Counted from the first letter of the stretch, positions 48,421 through 60,671 are shown. The stretch: 64,000 nt of DNA from Eriocheir sinensis (GCF_024679095.1 NC_066577.1:4454001-4518000), one strand, 5' to 3'. The notes: a model not told the origin generated them from the letters alone. A program made the numbers and translations.

Positions 48421-51004
48421 ATTTTTAATTAAACTGCTATGAGTAACTATCTTAACAGAGATAAATCACTATTTCAGAGGCGACTGATTGCTTCCAGCTG
48501 CCCGCCTTTACCGGCCACAGGCAAGGTGCCACGAGGTAGCCTGTGCGGCGGTCAGCAACATTGCTCACGCCACCCCCCAGTCCCCTTCCCACTCGTCCAC
48601 AAGTTCTTCTGACAGTGATTAATGTAAGTACCAAGTTAAATTCCTTCATCTTCACTTCTTTGTGAACAAAACTATCTTGTTTTTGATAGGTTTTGATGTG
48701 TTGTGTGTAACCTGGTTGCTGTTTTTCATATACCATCATTTCTCAGGCTAGTGGGGGAGTAAAAATAAATTAGCAAATTTGCAAGGGAAATTACTATGAT
48801 TTCCTTATAAATCTCTTAAAATTATGATAGGAAATGGCAGTCTTGACCGTGAAATTTTAGAGTGATTCTAGTGAACATTTACGCTCTTTATTGCTAATGA
48901 ATAATAACCATGCTGATGACCACACAGTTTTGGTCAAGATAGATAATATTAACACTAAAACCTCTTTTGCTACCTTACCAAATTCTCTTCTGTTGTCATG
49001 TACATTTTCTATTAACCTTCAAACACCCTGAGAAACAAATGGAAAAAGTGTAGAGCATGAAAATAGTAAAGATGTGGTCAAGCTCTACCTGATGGGGGGC
49101 TTCACCCCCTCAGCTCCCCTTGGGGTGACCAAAAGACTGATGAATACAGGTTCCATTCACCTGCCACAATTCACATACTGTATCAGGTTCACTTAGTTAA
49201 CAATTTCTCGCGGGGGTCCTTGGCCCAGAGACGAAGCTCAAGATGGCTACTTTTAGGATTTTTTTCCGACTATTTTTGGCAGCTACCAAAAGATACAGCA
49301 ACCAGATAAAAGCAAAAGGTATCTTTTTTTGGAAGCTTAGACCATTATACATACATTAGAAAAGATTCATTATGATAATGATATCAGCGGTTGGCCTCGT
49401 GTTCCCTACGTGGACAGTATAGATTGCAGACAGCCCGCTAGTTATGCTGGGGGTTGGTTCCAACAGGCAAGTCATAAGTTGAAATTTACATTAGAAAATA
49501 AAACTTAATATTATTCAAATGTCCCTCCACAGATTGAGCAGCATTCTTGCACCTTCTGCCCTCCCCCCTTTACCTTTCCTCTGTCCTCATGCACTCACCT
49601 CACCCCAGTTCTGCATTCAGTTGACCCATTAGGATGATTAGCCCACAGCATTACACAATGGAGCTACCAAATTTTGCCGATGGCAGCACTAGCCAAATGC
49701 CCTGCTAAGTTGTTGCACGTGGGGTTGGGTTGGGGTGGGGAAAGTGCTTATAAACATAGGACACGTTGTAGTTACATGAGTGGCCAGTGTCACCTCTGCT
49801 GCATCTGCTCACCTTGGCTGAATATTTCATTCAACTACGAATACCGTTTCCAGTAAACAGACGCCTACAGGACCTGCTGCATGGCCATTGTGAGGGAGCT
49901 GTTGTGAGATGCCATTTTGGTTGCATGCAACTGATCAGCTGTTCAGTTTTGCACCCTCCTCCCACCTGCAGGGAGTTGTGGGTGCTATAACAGGTGAACT
50001 GAATGCAGCTGAGACTTGTAAACACTAGGAATAACTGGTTACACTCCCTCTGCCCTTGCTTGGCTCACATGCTAGCCAACTGGTGTCTGCTAGGGGGAGT
50101 TCAACCAGTGACTATAGTGCACTGTATAGCGTGGAATTTTGAGGTGGGGGGGTCAAACTACAGCCGCGAAGGTGGTACGTAGCCTGTGATACTGTGGTGA
50201 CTGACCCGCCTGATGAGGGAAGCTGCCCAGTCTCACTCCGCCAGTTAGCTGATTCACATCATATTGAGGTGTGATAAAGCGGAAATTAAGTGGCATTACA
50301 TTGGTAGTCATGCTTTGTTGTCTCCCCTGTGTTGGGTAACAGACAGATGGATGGTCCATATTCTTGAAGAGTTCATTGAAAATAGAAAGTTTCAGTGTGA
50401 AAACACAGAAATTAATTAATCAATTTTGAGGGGAGAAACGGTGCAGTGACTGACCCAAAGCCTCCCAAGCTCACTCCGCCAGCAGGACACCTCTTGGGCC
50501 GACTGGTTCAGGAGTGGCCTTCCCCTCTAGCCAGTCAAGGGTTTGATCCCCAGCACCTGTAAAACTCTTTCTGTAGCACCACAGTGCAGGGGGGGGAAGT
50601 GGTGGGGGAGCTGCTATTGAACTCGCTCTAGATCTAGCCGTATGCTTGTATTGCAGAGTGTAGGCCTATAAACTGGTAGAGTAACAACTAGCAACTGTAG
50701 CATGAGTAATACTTACAGCTTAAGGTAAGAGTACGCCGAAGCTCTAAATTGCACCTACGGTCGTGATCAGGCTATGGTTTGTGTATAACAGTATGTACCA
50801 TAATATAATCATCATAAAAATATTTGATTAAATAAATTTATTTTTAAGATATGATATATTATAGATCAAGTTACTGAAAAGTTTTATGATCACAATGTAT
50901 GCAGGCTTTTTCAGCATGCTCTCTACCCCAAGTGTTACACTCTTTTCCTCATCTAACACACTCACCGACAGTACATCGTGTAGTGATCTATGACCTCAAT
51001 AGAT
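48421..51004. other. No gene recognised; possible upstream region of zinc-finger gene
   Basis: No ORF with a known domain. Direct phrases such as GTGACTGACCC and CTCACTCCGCCAG occur twice (about 50200 and 50450). The first exon and promoter of the zinc-finger gene may lie here but cannot be pinned down. Confidence 0.5.
50495..50566 (+). other. tRNA-like sequence (possible SINE head)
   Basis: GACTGGTTCAGGAGTGG resembles box A and AAGGGTTTGATCCCC resembles box B, spaced about 35 bp. Stems do not fold into a convincing tRNA, so a SINE head or chance are both possible. Confidence 0.3.
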
Positions 51005-51165
51005 TATAAGTATGACCTGAACTCTTTTAAGGAGAGTATCAAGACACCTCTCCTCCCAAAATTGACCTCTCTTTTGACCTCTCCTCTTTGCTCTTTTATA
51101 TACGAGCAGTAATTAGCAGGCTTTTTTCATCTTTATTTTTTTATTTTTTTATTTTTTTTTTAAGT
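51005..51165 (+). mobile_element. Solo 3' tail of the Jockey-like LINE
   Basis: AAGACACCTCTCCTCCCAAA, TTGACCTCTCTTTTGACCTC and AGCAGTAATTAGCAGGC match the 3' UTR of J1 and J2, followed by a T-rich tail. Confidence 0.75.
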
Positions 51166-51352
51166 ACCTTATCTGATACTAATTGAGTTTAGGAAACATA
51201 CGTTTTACTTAAAGTACAATTTACAGTAAGCACAATTACATATTTTTACTTGTATATTATTCTAAGATGCAACAGTACTTATATTTGGCACTTGGATACT
51301 TTTTGCAGGCTTGCCTCAGTGTCACAACAACTGTGCTGCAAGAGGTGCCACA

Positions 51353-53056
51353 ATGGAAGACGCAGGGCAGGCTGACCGCACTAACAGAAGGAAGAGTCAG
51401 AGGCATCGCTGTGATGACTGTGGGATGGCATTCAGCCGGAAGAGCGCCCTGGAGAGTCACGCAGCTAGTCACATGCACTCCTCAAAGATGGACCATTCCC
51501 TCGGGAGTTTCAGAACTTCCCACACAAACTCAGAAAGGTCAAACCATTGCCTTGAAAGTTCCATTGACATACAGGGACAAATATTCAATCATTGGCATGA
51601 GAGTGATGCTGCTGCCCACACACATAGTGGAAATTCAGAATGCTCTGAGGACACCCAAATTCCACCTCAGAAAAGCAGTGTTCGTCATGCTAGAAGATTT
51701 GAATGTCGAAAGTGTGGAGAGAGGTTTGCATGGAAGAGCGCTTGCTTAGAGCATACAATGACCCAGTGTGCTGATGAGGATGACTTTAACTATCAAGAGT
51801 GTGGCAGTAAGCTTAATGTAAAGCTTGCACTTGAAGATAACTGGCAAGAGTGTGGGGAAAAACACATACAGGGCAGTGAGCTTGATGTAAAGGTTGAACT
51901 TGAAGAAAATAACTGGCAAGAGTGTGAGGAAAGTCATGTACAGGGCAGTGAGCTTGATGTAAAGGTTGAATTTGAAGAAGATAACTGGCAAGAGTGTGAG
52001 GAAAGTCATGTACAGGGCAGTGAGCTTGATGTAAAGGTTGAACTTGAAGATAATGGGCTTACAAGCAAAATCTTTGAGCAGAGCAGCGAGCCTAAGAAAA
52101 AGAGTGATCACAAAAGCGACACTGAAATTGAGACAGAATGCCCAGAAGAAACCAATAAGCTTCTGAGTGACAGTGAGCTTGAGGGAGATGGCTTCAGGTA
52201 CCCAAACAAAGAAATGCTTGCATGTCGAGAATGTGAGAGCAGATTTGAGTGGAAGAGTACTCTGTTGACCCATATTTTTAGCCATGACATTAGTGATGAT
52301 TTGCAGCTGGAAGATTTCATCAAGGTTGTACCAAAAAATGAAATCAGTGCATCAGAAACCACAACCTACACTGGTGTGAAAATGTATCAGTGTCCAGAGT
52401 GTGGGAAGAGAATTGCAAGAAAAGGTGATCTTGAGAGGCACATTCTTGCTCACAATGCTCCTAAAAATTTCAGGTGTCTTAAGTGTGATAAAAGTTTTTC
52501 ACGTAAGACTCATCTTGACGTGCACATGGCCCACCACGATGCTGCTAAGAACTTTGAATGCCAAGAGTGTGGAAAACATTTTGTCTTTAAAAGTCGCTTT
52601 GACAGACACATTCGCACACACGCACGGACAAAGGACTTTAAATGTGAAGAGTGTGGGAGTCATTTCCAAACTAATTGGGGCTTAACACAACACTCCCACA
52701 CACACGCAGTTAAAAGTTTTGTGTGCCAAGAGTGTGGCAAGCAGTTTGCACACAATTCAAGTCTGCACCAACACATGCACAACCACAAAGACAGCAAGTC
52801 ATTCCAGTGCCATGAGTGTGGAAAGAGCTTCAAGCTTAAACGTGCCCTGAAGAGACATAACCTCACCCACATTGATACTAAGAAATTTGGGTGCTTGGAA
52901 TGTGGCAAGGAGTTTGGCCAGAAATGCCATCTAGATAGACATTTCCTCATTCACCTAGGCACGAAGGATTTTGAGTGTGATATTTGCCTTGAGAACTTCA
53001 GACGTAAGGATATACTCAAGAAACACATGAAAACCCATAGCAAACTGTTATCTTGA
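51353..53056 (+). CDS. C2H2 zinc-finger protein, 567 aa
   Basis: ATG at 51353 (cacaATGG, good context) follows a likely 5' UTR splice acceptor (ttttgcag at 51301-51308). The frame is open upstream to about 51311 but has no ATG. Eleven fingers are visible. Finger 1 is near residue 18 (CDDCGMAFSRKSALESHAASH). Finger 2 is near 117 and ends with Cys instead of His. Finger 3 is near 290. A C-terminal block of eight runs from about residue 345 to 562, e.g. CPECGKRIARKGDLERHILAH and CDICLENFRRKDILKKHMKTH. Linkers are TKDFxC or KSFxC rather than TGEKPY. An acidic spacer holds three copies of a 24-residue unit. Nuclear DNA binding is expected; targets are unknown. The stop codon is TGA at 53054-53056. 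Confidence 0.88.
   Translation: MEDAGQADRTNRRKSQRHRCDDCGMAFSRKSALESHAASHMHSSKMDHSLGSFRTSHTNSERSNHCLESSIDIQGQIFNHWHESDAAAHTHSGNSECSEDTQIPPQKSSVRHARRFECRKCGERFAWKSACLEHTMTQCADEDDFNYQECGSKLNVKLALEDNWQECGEKHIQGSELDVKVELEENNWQECEESHVQGSELDVKVEFEEDNWQECEESHVQGSELDVKVELEDNGLTSKIFEQSSEPKKKSDHKSDTEIETECPEETNKLLSDSELEGDGFRYPNKEMLACRECESRFEWKSTLLTHIFSHDISDDLQLEDFIKVVPKNEISASETTTYTGVKMYQCPECGKRIARKGDLERHILAHNAPKNFRCLKCDKSFSRKTHLDVHMAHHDAAKNFECQECGKHFVFKSRFDRHIRTHARTKDFKCEECGSHFQTNWGLTQHSHTHAVKSFVCQECGKQFAHNSSLHQHMHNHKDSKSFQCHECGKSFKLKRALKRHNLTHIDTKKFGCLECGKEFGQKCHLDRHFLIHLGTKDFECDICLENFRRKDILKKHMKTHSKLLS
51839..52054 (+). repeat. Three 72-bp in-frame repeats in zinc-finger gene
   Basis: Units begin at 51839, 51911 and 51983 and encode NWQECEESHVQGSELDVKVE plus four acidic residues. 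Units 2 and 3 are nearly identical. Copy number may vary between alleles. Confidence 0.88.
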
Positions 53057-53081
53057 GGGGCCACCTCAAAGGTCATCTAAG

Positions 53082-53087
53082 AATAAA
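53082..53087 (+). terminator. Possible polyadenylation signal of zinc-finger gene
   Basis: AATAAA lies 26 bp past the stop. Native 3' UTR seems very short because LINE sequence starts at about 53098. Confidence 0.5.
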
Positions 53088-53097
53088 GGTAAAGGAA

Positions 53098-55895
53098 GAG
53101 GCATATCTATCTCTATCCTAAATTTCAATCTAAAGTTGGATGTTGCGTCTACGTGCGCAACGACATCACTTGCTCTCGTGCCCACGACCTTGACTCTTCT
53201 GAATTTTCCACCATCTGGCTAAGACTTCATTGTCATTCTACTACTAAATACATCTGTGCTGTTCATCTCTCGCCTAACTCTACTAACTATGTAAAATTCT
53301 TTGACTATTTGAACTCTAAAGTGGAGCACATCTTGACTCACTCTCCATTTGCTGAAATCTCCATTTTGGGAGATTTCAATGTTCACCACCAGCTTTGGCT
53401 TTCATCCTCTTTCACTGACCAGCCTGGTGAACAAGCCTACAACTTTGCTCTCCTCAACGACCTAGAGCAGTTGGTTCAGCACCCTACTCGTATTCCCGAC
53501 CATCTTGGAGACAGGCCCAACATTCTAGACCTCTTCCTTACCTCTAATCCTTCTGCTTACTCTGTCAAACTGTTCTCTCCGTTGGGCTCCTCCGATCATA
53601 ACCTTATTTCTGTATCCTGTCCTATCGCTCCTGTACATCCTCTGGACCCACCGAAGAGGCGATGCTTCTGGCATTTTGCTTCAGCTCGGTGGGACGACCT
53701 GAGGATGTACTTTTCCAATTTCCCATGGAATGATTACTGCTTCCAGGAGAGAGACCCCTCTGTGTGCACTCAGCGCATCACAGAGGTGATTGTCTCTGGA
53801 ATGGAGGCATACATTCCACGTACTTTCTCTACTCCTCATGCTAAAAAGCCTTGGTTTAATCATGCTTGTTCTCGTGCTATTAAAGATAGAGAAGCAGCTC
53901 ACAAAAGGTTCCAGAGCCTTCGAACTCCCGCTAACTTTGATCTTTACATTTCAGCCCGGAATCGTGCCAAATCTATTCTCCAACTTACCAAAACTTCTTT
54001 CATTAATAGAAAATGTCAACACCTTGCTTCTTCTAATTCTTCCCGTGACTTCTGGCATCTAGCCAAAAATATCTCCTCCAATTTCACTTCTTCCTCTTTC
54101 CCTCCTCTCCTTAACCCTGACGGCAGCACTACCCTCTCATCTGTCTCTAAGGCTGAACTCTTCGCTCAAACTTTCTGTAAGAACTCCACCCTGGACGATT
54201 CTGGGCATATTCCTCCTACTCATTCTGCCTCTGACTCCTTTATGCCTGTTATTAAGATTCTTCCAAATGATGTTTTCTATGCCCTCTCTGGCCTCAACTC
54301 TCGGAAGGCTTATGGACCTGATGGAGTGCCTCATATTGTCCTTAAAAACTGGGCTTCTGTGCTGACACCCTGCCTGGTCAAACTCTTTCATCTCTGCCTA
54401 TCAACATCTATCTTTCCTTCCTGCTGGAAGTATGCCTTTGTACAGCCTGTGCCTAAGAAGGGTGACCGTTCCAATCCCTCAAACTACTGCCCTATAGCTT
54501 TACTTTCCTGTCTATCTAAAGCTTTTGAATCAATCCTTAACCGGAAGATTCAAAAGCACCTTTCCACTTCTAACCTTCTATCTGATTGCCAGTATGGATT
54601 CTGCAAGGGGCGTTCTACTGGCGATCTTCTTGCTCTCTTAACAGACTCTTGGTCATCCTCTCTTAGCCGTTTCGGTGAAACTTTCTCTGTTGCGCTAGAC
54701 ATATCGAAAGCCTTCGATAGAGTCTGGCACCAGTCTTTGCTTTCTAAACTGCCCTCTTTCGGATTCTATCCCTCTCTCTGTTCCTTTATCTCCAGTTTCC
54801 TTTCCAGCCATTCTATCTCTGCGGTGGTAGACGGTCACTGTTCTTCCCCTAAACCTATCAACAGTGGCGTTCCACAGGGCTCTGTCCTATCACGACAATC
54901 TTCCTGTTATTCATCAATGATCTTCTTTCCATAACAAACTGTCCTGTCCACTCATACGCTGACGACTCCACTCTGCATTATTCAACTTCTTTCAATAGAA
55001 GACCCTCTCAACAAGAAGTACACAACTCCAAACTGGAGGCTGCAGAACGCTTAACCTCAGACCTTGCTATCATTTCCGACTGGGGCAGAAGGAACCTTGT
55101 GTCCTTCAAGGCCTCAAAAACTCAATTTCTCCACCTATCAACTCGACACAATCTTCCAAACACTTATCCCCTATTCTTCGACAACACTCAATTGTCACTG
55201 TCTTCAACACTAAACATCCTCGGTCTATCCTTAACTCAAAATCTTCATATCTCCCCTCTCGCTAAATCAGCTTCCTCGAGGTTGGGCGTTCTGTATCGTC
55301 TCCACCAGTTCTTCTCCCCCACGCAGTTGTGCTATCCATATACAGGGGCCTGTCCACCCTCGTATGGAGTATGCATCTCACGTGTGGGGAGGCTCCACTC
55401 ACACAGCTCTTTTGGACAGAGTGGAGTCTAAGGCTCTTCGTCTCATCAGCTCTCCTCCTCATACTGATAGTCTTCTACCTCTTAAATTCCGCCGCGATGT
55501 TGCTTCTTTCTATCTTCTATCGATATTTCCACGCTGACTGCTCTTCTGAACTTGCTAACTGCATGCCTCCCCCCCTCCCGCAGCCACGCTGCACAAGACT
55601 TTCTACTCGTGCTCATCCCTATACTGTCCAAACCCCTTATGCAAGAGTTAATCAGCATCTTCACTCTTTCATCCCTCACGCTGGTAAACTCTGGAACAAT
55701 CTTCCTTCATCTGTATTTCTTCCTGCCTAAGACTTGAACTCTCTCAAGAGGAGGGTATCAGGACACCTCTCCTCCCAAAATTGACCTTTCTTTCAGCCAC
55801 TTCTTTTGATTCTTTTTTGAGAGCAGCGAGTAGCGGGCTTTTTTTATTATAGTTTTCTTTTGTGCCCTTGAGCTGTCTCCTTTGTTATAAAAAAA
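53098..55895 (+). mobile_element. Jockey-like LINE, 5'-truncated (copy J2)
   Basis: Begins inside the endonuclease ([21 protein letters not shown] frame, then [17 protein letters not shown]) and continues through RT to the 3' UTR. The 3' UTR carries GGACACCTCTCCTCCCAAAA, GAGAGCAGCGAGTAGCGGGC and GAGCTGTCTCCTTTG, plus an A-rich tail. It starts about 40 bp after the stop of the zinc-finger gene in the same orientation. Confidence 0.87.
53153..54934 (+). pseudogene. LINE endonuclease-RT polyprotein (J2)
   Basis: A 593-codon open frame: [27 protein letters not shown] (endonuclease), [63 protein letters not shown] (RT box A with intact Asp) and [12 protein letters not shown] small deletion then shifts the frame just before the ADD box, which is still readable as HSYADDSTLHY near 54950. 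Further breaks at about 55020, 55330 and 55500 disrupt the thumb. It is inactive. Confidence 0.85.
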
Positions 55896-57390
55896 AATAA
55901 TAATATGCTAGGTTGTGTGTGGGCTCAGTTCTCATCTCAGTCTCACTGGCCCTTGAACCTGTGGTAATAAAGAACCCATTACCATGGGACACACGTTAAC
56001 CGCCATATGGACCACAGGTGGTACTTTGCAAACTTTCAATAATTGTCACATGTACCACTGGTGGTACATTATGGGATTGGCCAGTTTACATTTTTGTTCT
56101 TTTTAACATATTCAGTTACAGCTGTGAAATACATATCAGGAATTAAAGACACTATGCACAATAATTACAGGCCCCCAAATAAACATGAACTAGAGAGATT
56201 TTTTTTTTAATAAATGTTTCTTAAAAAAAATAATCAATACCCATGAAATTAGTATGGTAGATGTACATGGCCTAGACCATCAGATTTTTTTTTTAATAAA
56301 TGTTTCTTAAAAAAAATAATCAATACCCATGAAATTAGTATGGTAGATGTACATGGCCTAGACCATCATACTAACAGAAAAGCTTGGAAAAAATGTATGG
56401 ATAGTAAATTATGAATTTTCAAATTTTTCTTAATTTCACGACAATAGACAAAATGTGCCAAATTTATACCTTGTAAAATACAAAGAAAAGAGTCTGTATT
56501 TATAATGAGACAGGTTCAGACATGGTGTATTATCTTTCAGCGCATTTGGTCAATAAATGATAAAGCTGATGCACTTTGAATGTATGTAACTTATGTTTTG
56601 GGATACAGGCCATTAAAGTTTTTTTTACTACCTTTGAATTCAAGTCGGGAAGCACCATCAAAGGATATCATGCGACTTTTTTTTGTTTTAGGAATTATAA
56701 TATCTAAATTGATATTTCTTCACCTCCAATAATGATAACTTCATGTCCAGGCATAAAATATTCAGTTTCCAGGCTCCTGGTTCCCCCTTGCCACAGCATG
56801 AGGCAAGGTATTATCTCACAAAGGCGGGGTGGGGTGTTAGAGCTGCCCAGTGCTACTCACGGGGACCAGGTTTGTGCTTAACTGGTGGTAGCAGCGGGGA
56901 TCAGGTTTCTTAATGGTCCCTCTAAGCGAGAAAAATGAGAAAAAATCACCCCTTACACAAACCACTTCATAATATATATCGAAGCATTTGTGATCAGATT
57001 ATGTATCATCTATTTTTTGGGGGTTTATATCATGGCACAAATTTGGACCATCGCTGCTACACGGTAAAGCCACAAATTTGGCCCGTCGCTGCAACTGGGT
57101 TAAAAGCCTCCAGGTTCATCGACTTTCTGATCTTTCTTAATTTTCTTTACTTTTTGTTTCTTTTATGCTGTAGTCTTTCTTTTCCGGTCACCTTCCTGGA
57201 TTTCCAGGAAACGATCGAGAGCAAAAGCTCCGACTCTGATGTAGTTCAGGAAACCAGCTTGAGACTCTAAGTTGCCATGTATCACTTTATAGTGATTTTC
57301 GTAAATATCGCAACAAGAAATATTATTTTACACATTTATTCATGCAATAACAATCTCTATTTGCAGGGGTGTCAATTGCATGCACATACT
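55896..57390. other. Intergenic, with one exact 86-bp tandem duplication
   Basis: 56196-56281 is repeated without change at 56282-56367. 55925-55995 is a diverged copy of the repeat at 46555. No coding region is recognised. Confidence 0.7.
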
Positions 57391-57660
57391 ATAGGCCGCT
57401 TTCACAGTCACTTTGTTTGTTTTAATCGTTACCAATGGCGGCGATCGACGCTTTAGTTTTCCTCGTGAAACTGGCCAATGGGGTAGTGGCGGCTGCAGAG
57501 GAAGCGAGAGGTGTTAAGAGTGTGTGGCAAGGTGAGGGGCTAGGCTAACCCCACAGCCCCCACTACCCCATCGGCCAGTTTTACGTGGAAATACTATATC
57601 AGCGATCGCCGCTATTGGTAACGATCCAAACAAACAAAATGACTGTCAAAGCGGCCCTAT
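57391..57660. mobile_element. Palindromic MITE (~270 bp)
   Basis: Starts ATAGGCCGCTTTCACAGTCA and ends TGACTGTCAAAGCGGCCCTAT. Pairing continues through CGTTACCAATGGCGGCGATC and the CTGGCC-CCCACTACCCC region to a short centre near 57520-57540. No ORF; target duplication not clear. Confidence 0.78.
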
Positions 57661-57774
57661 GAAAGCGAAGGCGTATTTTGATGAAAGTTTCGTATGTAGC
57701 TGCTCAATGCCTGTACAAAGCCAATAATATTTTTTTACAATTTACATATTTTTCAGTTTCCTCTTCATTACAAC

Positions 57775-58030
57775 TGGACGACTCGGTAGGTTTGAGTCCC
57801 CACCGAAACACGCTGATTTTTCAAGTCATTGCCGAGTGGCGAAAAATTACCCACATGCTGTACGGATCTTAACTTCAGCACCTTCAGTGAAGAGGCACAG
57901 TGAGGGGCTGCATGGGCCAAGCAAGAGTTACACATCACGGCAGCCACTATAAATAAAATTAGCCCGTGCCACTAACAGGCTGGGGCCATCCATAAGGTCC
58001 CTCAAGAGAGCCTACCGGTGCTACAGGCAG
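57775..58030 (+). mobile_element. Old SINE-1 relative
   Basis: GGTTTGAGTCCCC (box B), AAAATTACCCACATGCTG, GGGGCTGCATGGGCCAAGCA, GCCACTATAAA, one degenerate GGCCATCCATAAGG unit and CTACCGGTGCTACAGGC follow the SINE-1 order at about 75-80% by eye. The head is truncated. 58031-58578 has purine-rich sequence with no recognised gene. Confidence 0.65.
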
Positions 58031-58578
58031 AAATTAACAACAGTGGATAATAATGTTACAGAGGAAGGTGAAGAAAAATGAGGCTACTGTTATGAGAAGG
58101 AAACCCAACCTGAACATTTCTCTATTGCGACATATAAAAGGGTAACAGCAAGAAAAATCATAAAAGAAACAGAAGCCAAAACCATAAAACATCTTAAGCA
58201 CCAAGCAGATGAAGCAAAATACAAGAGTGTGGGAATGATAGCAACGAACAAGTAAGCTGATGCTGCGACTATGGAAAGCCATGAAAGGGAAGGAAAATCT
58301 GTCATCCCCTAGAAGAAAGAAAAATCCTTGAACAGACAGTCCTGGTGATGCTCGTGATGGGCAAGGACGCATCTGAAGAGCTCGTTCCTTTTGCAATGAA
58401 GGAATTCTCGCCGCTCCAATTAAGAGCAAAAGAAAAAGTAGTGGAAAAAGTAGCCCCCACCGTAAAGGAAGAATTTTAACCACCATAACGGGGAAAAGAG
58501 GAAGTAGCTGGGAAAGTTCTAATCTCTGTGAAGGAAAAGGCTGTCACTAGAAACCAACAGACAACGAATACCACAATG

Positions 58579-59390
58579 CAGAGGTGGGCGAGTGCGGTAG
58601 TACCGCATCACAAAAAAAGTACCGCACTACCGCAAAATTTCTGAAAATACCGCACTAAAGAATCCTGCGGTAGTTTTTTGCTGTACTTTGAAAACTACCA
58701 AAGACGACATTTGCAGCGCGGCATGCTCAGATTTTTTTACAGTGAATCTGACTCAATCAGTCAATCGGTATCAGTCATCAGAATCAGTGATTCAATCTGA
58801 CTTTTCAGTTTTTGTTCAAAATTAAATACTAAATAGAGACTAAACTACTACACTGCGAGTCTTCTTTAATCCGCGCGGTGCCGGCCATTTCAACCCCGGA
58901 CTCGTCCATGGTGCAGGCCGATTTTTTTTTTTTTTTTATGAGCTTAAAAAATCCTAAGCAATTGTAAGATAATGAAAAAAACATGCAAAACATGGTTTAG
59001 CGAAGTTAAACAAAATTTAAACCCACCTTATATAGTGTTGCCTCTCGTTGGTGCATATTAAATGAAGGTACTCTCACTCGGTTTTACATAGTTTTTATTA
59101 GTTATTAGGAGGAAGAGGAGGAGGAGGAGGAGTGCTGAGGTCTGAGGAAACTGGATAATAGTTTTTTTCTATTATATAAAATATGATAAATATTAAATAA
59201 ATTTATTCCAAAAGTGCGTTTGTAGCTGCTTGATTTATTACTGCTTTTATTTTGGGAAAATCTATTGTAAATTAAGGCAATTGTACTATTTTAAGCAGGT
59301 TTCCTTTGTTTGGATAGCCAGGATAGGCACTGAATTATTTTATTTATTTTGACTACCGCTACCGCACACCGCGTACCGCACTATAAGTTT
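58579..59390. mobile_element. Possible hAT-like element remnant with repeated TACCGCA motif
   Basis: CAGAGGTGGGCGAGTGCGG at 58579 looks like a hAT end. The TACCGCA motif recurs several times in the first 100 bp and again at 59355-59385. A matching right end (CCCACCTCTG) is not found, so it is truncated or misjudged. Confidence 0.4.
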
Positions 59391-59433
59391 CGATCCTGTG
59401 TTGATTTGATGGGCGCAGTAAGTCATGCTCACG

Positions 59434-59590
59434 TTAGTTTCAGTGGAGACCTCACAAGACCGGCGCAAAGTCATTATTATCCTCCACACTGAAGGCCTCC
59501 GTTATCTCCAAACAGCACGGCGAATTGATGTGTCCATCTCTACCGTACGTTATATTATGGGCCAGCAGATATGTAGAAACAGGCTCCACT
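59434..59590 (+). pseudogene. Tc1-like transposase N-terminal remnant
   Basis: The frame reads ETSQDRRKVIIILHTEGLRY and LQTARRIDVSISTVRYIMGQ, then stops. This fits the N-terminal helix-turn-helix of Tc1/mariner transposases (R-IV-LH-GLS--IA--L-VS-STV). The catalytic part is missing. The match is short; a chance helix-turn-helix is possible. Confidence 0.5.
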
Positions 59591-60620
59591 AGTGACACGC
59601 CTCGAAGCTTCGAAGCAGACTAAACAGTATATCGGCGCAGGCAGGGCATACACTCATTATTAAATACCTCCCATCCTCATATATCTTACACTTAACCAAG
59701 CTGTCGCAGTATGTGGTTTAAGTACTGATTTAGGCAGATTTTACTTTTACATACTTTTACTGGCAATTATACTGAAACTACCACCTGAAATTATCATTCC
59801 CTCATTTGAATAGGAATGAGGTCAGCCACATCATTTAAACTGGCTGATAATGTCCTGAAGTGGAATGGGTTGCAATTTTTTCATCCTCACTACAGCCCCA
59901 TAAAAATTGTCAATAATTTCTGTAATGCAATGACGACCTAATGTCAGTGACCCGGTGCTAAATTAGTTCATATCAGAATGACGTCATCCTATAGACGATA
60001 AAACGCACTGGTGGCGAGAGTGAACCTATGCTACATCCTGCAAACAAATGGTAACAAAATCGACACCTGTAACAATGGATAGACCACAATAGTAGGTAAT
60101 AAAAAATATAGTAATAAGGTAGCATTAGTTAAACAGTTCTGCTCAAACCTGAAGGGGAAAAAATAAACATTAACACATAAACACATGAAAATTATAATAA
60201 CAGGAAGAATAGACAGATGAAAAAAAATAACAATAATAATATAAATAAGTCAACTGCACGCAACATACCTGTTCAAACCTGTGGGGAAAAAATAACACTG
60301 AAACAAAATATATGACACATGGTATAATAGGAATAACATATGATAATAATAAAATGAATAGGAAGTAGGTGAAAAAATAAACGAGGAGAAAGGAGAAGCA
60401 GAACAAAAATAAGTAGGCTATTATGTAGTAGTAGACGTAGTATAATAGTAGTAGTAATAGTAGTTGTACTAGTAGTAGCCTAGTAGTAGAAGAAGCAATG
60501 AAATACAACCAATTTTTCAACGCGCACTTACTCTTCGTTGTCTTCGTGGTGGTGGTGATGATGGTGGTGACGACCCGCAACACACACAGCACACAGGAAG
60601 CTCGTGAGGAGATCCCTGAA
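59591..60620. other. AT-rich intergenic sequence, no gene recognised
   Basis: ORFs here are hydrophobic readings of AT-rich and (TAG)n-like sequence (60425-60495), without domains. The direct phrase TCAAACCTG-GGGAAAAAATAA occurs twice (60145 and 60275). Confidence 0.5.
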
Positions 60621-60623
60621 CGC

Positions 60624-60625
<2 letters not shown>

Positions 60626-60668
<43 letters not shown>
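60626..60668. repeat. (CA)n microsatellite
   Basis: About 43 bp of CA repeats. Confidence 0.92.

Positions 60669-60671
<3 letters not shown>

Noticed and set aside
58034..58486. 150-codon minus ORF with hydrophobic segments
   Set aside because: Purine-rich plus strand read backwards; no domain, no start context, near SINE remnant.
60170..60592. 140-codon minus ORF resembling a multi-pass membrane protein
   Set aside because: AT-rich and (TAG)n-like sequence gives Tyr/Leu/Phe runs; no family match recognised.
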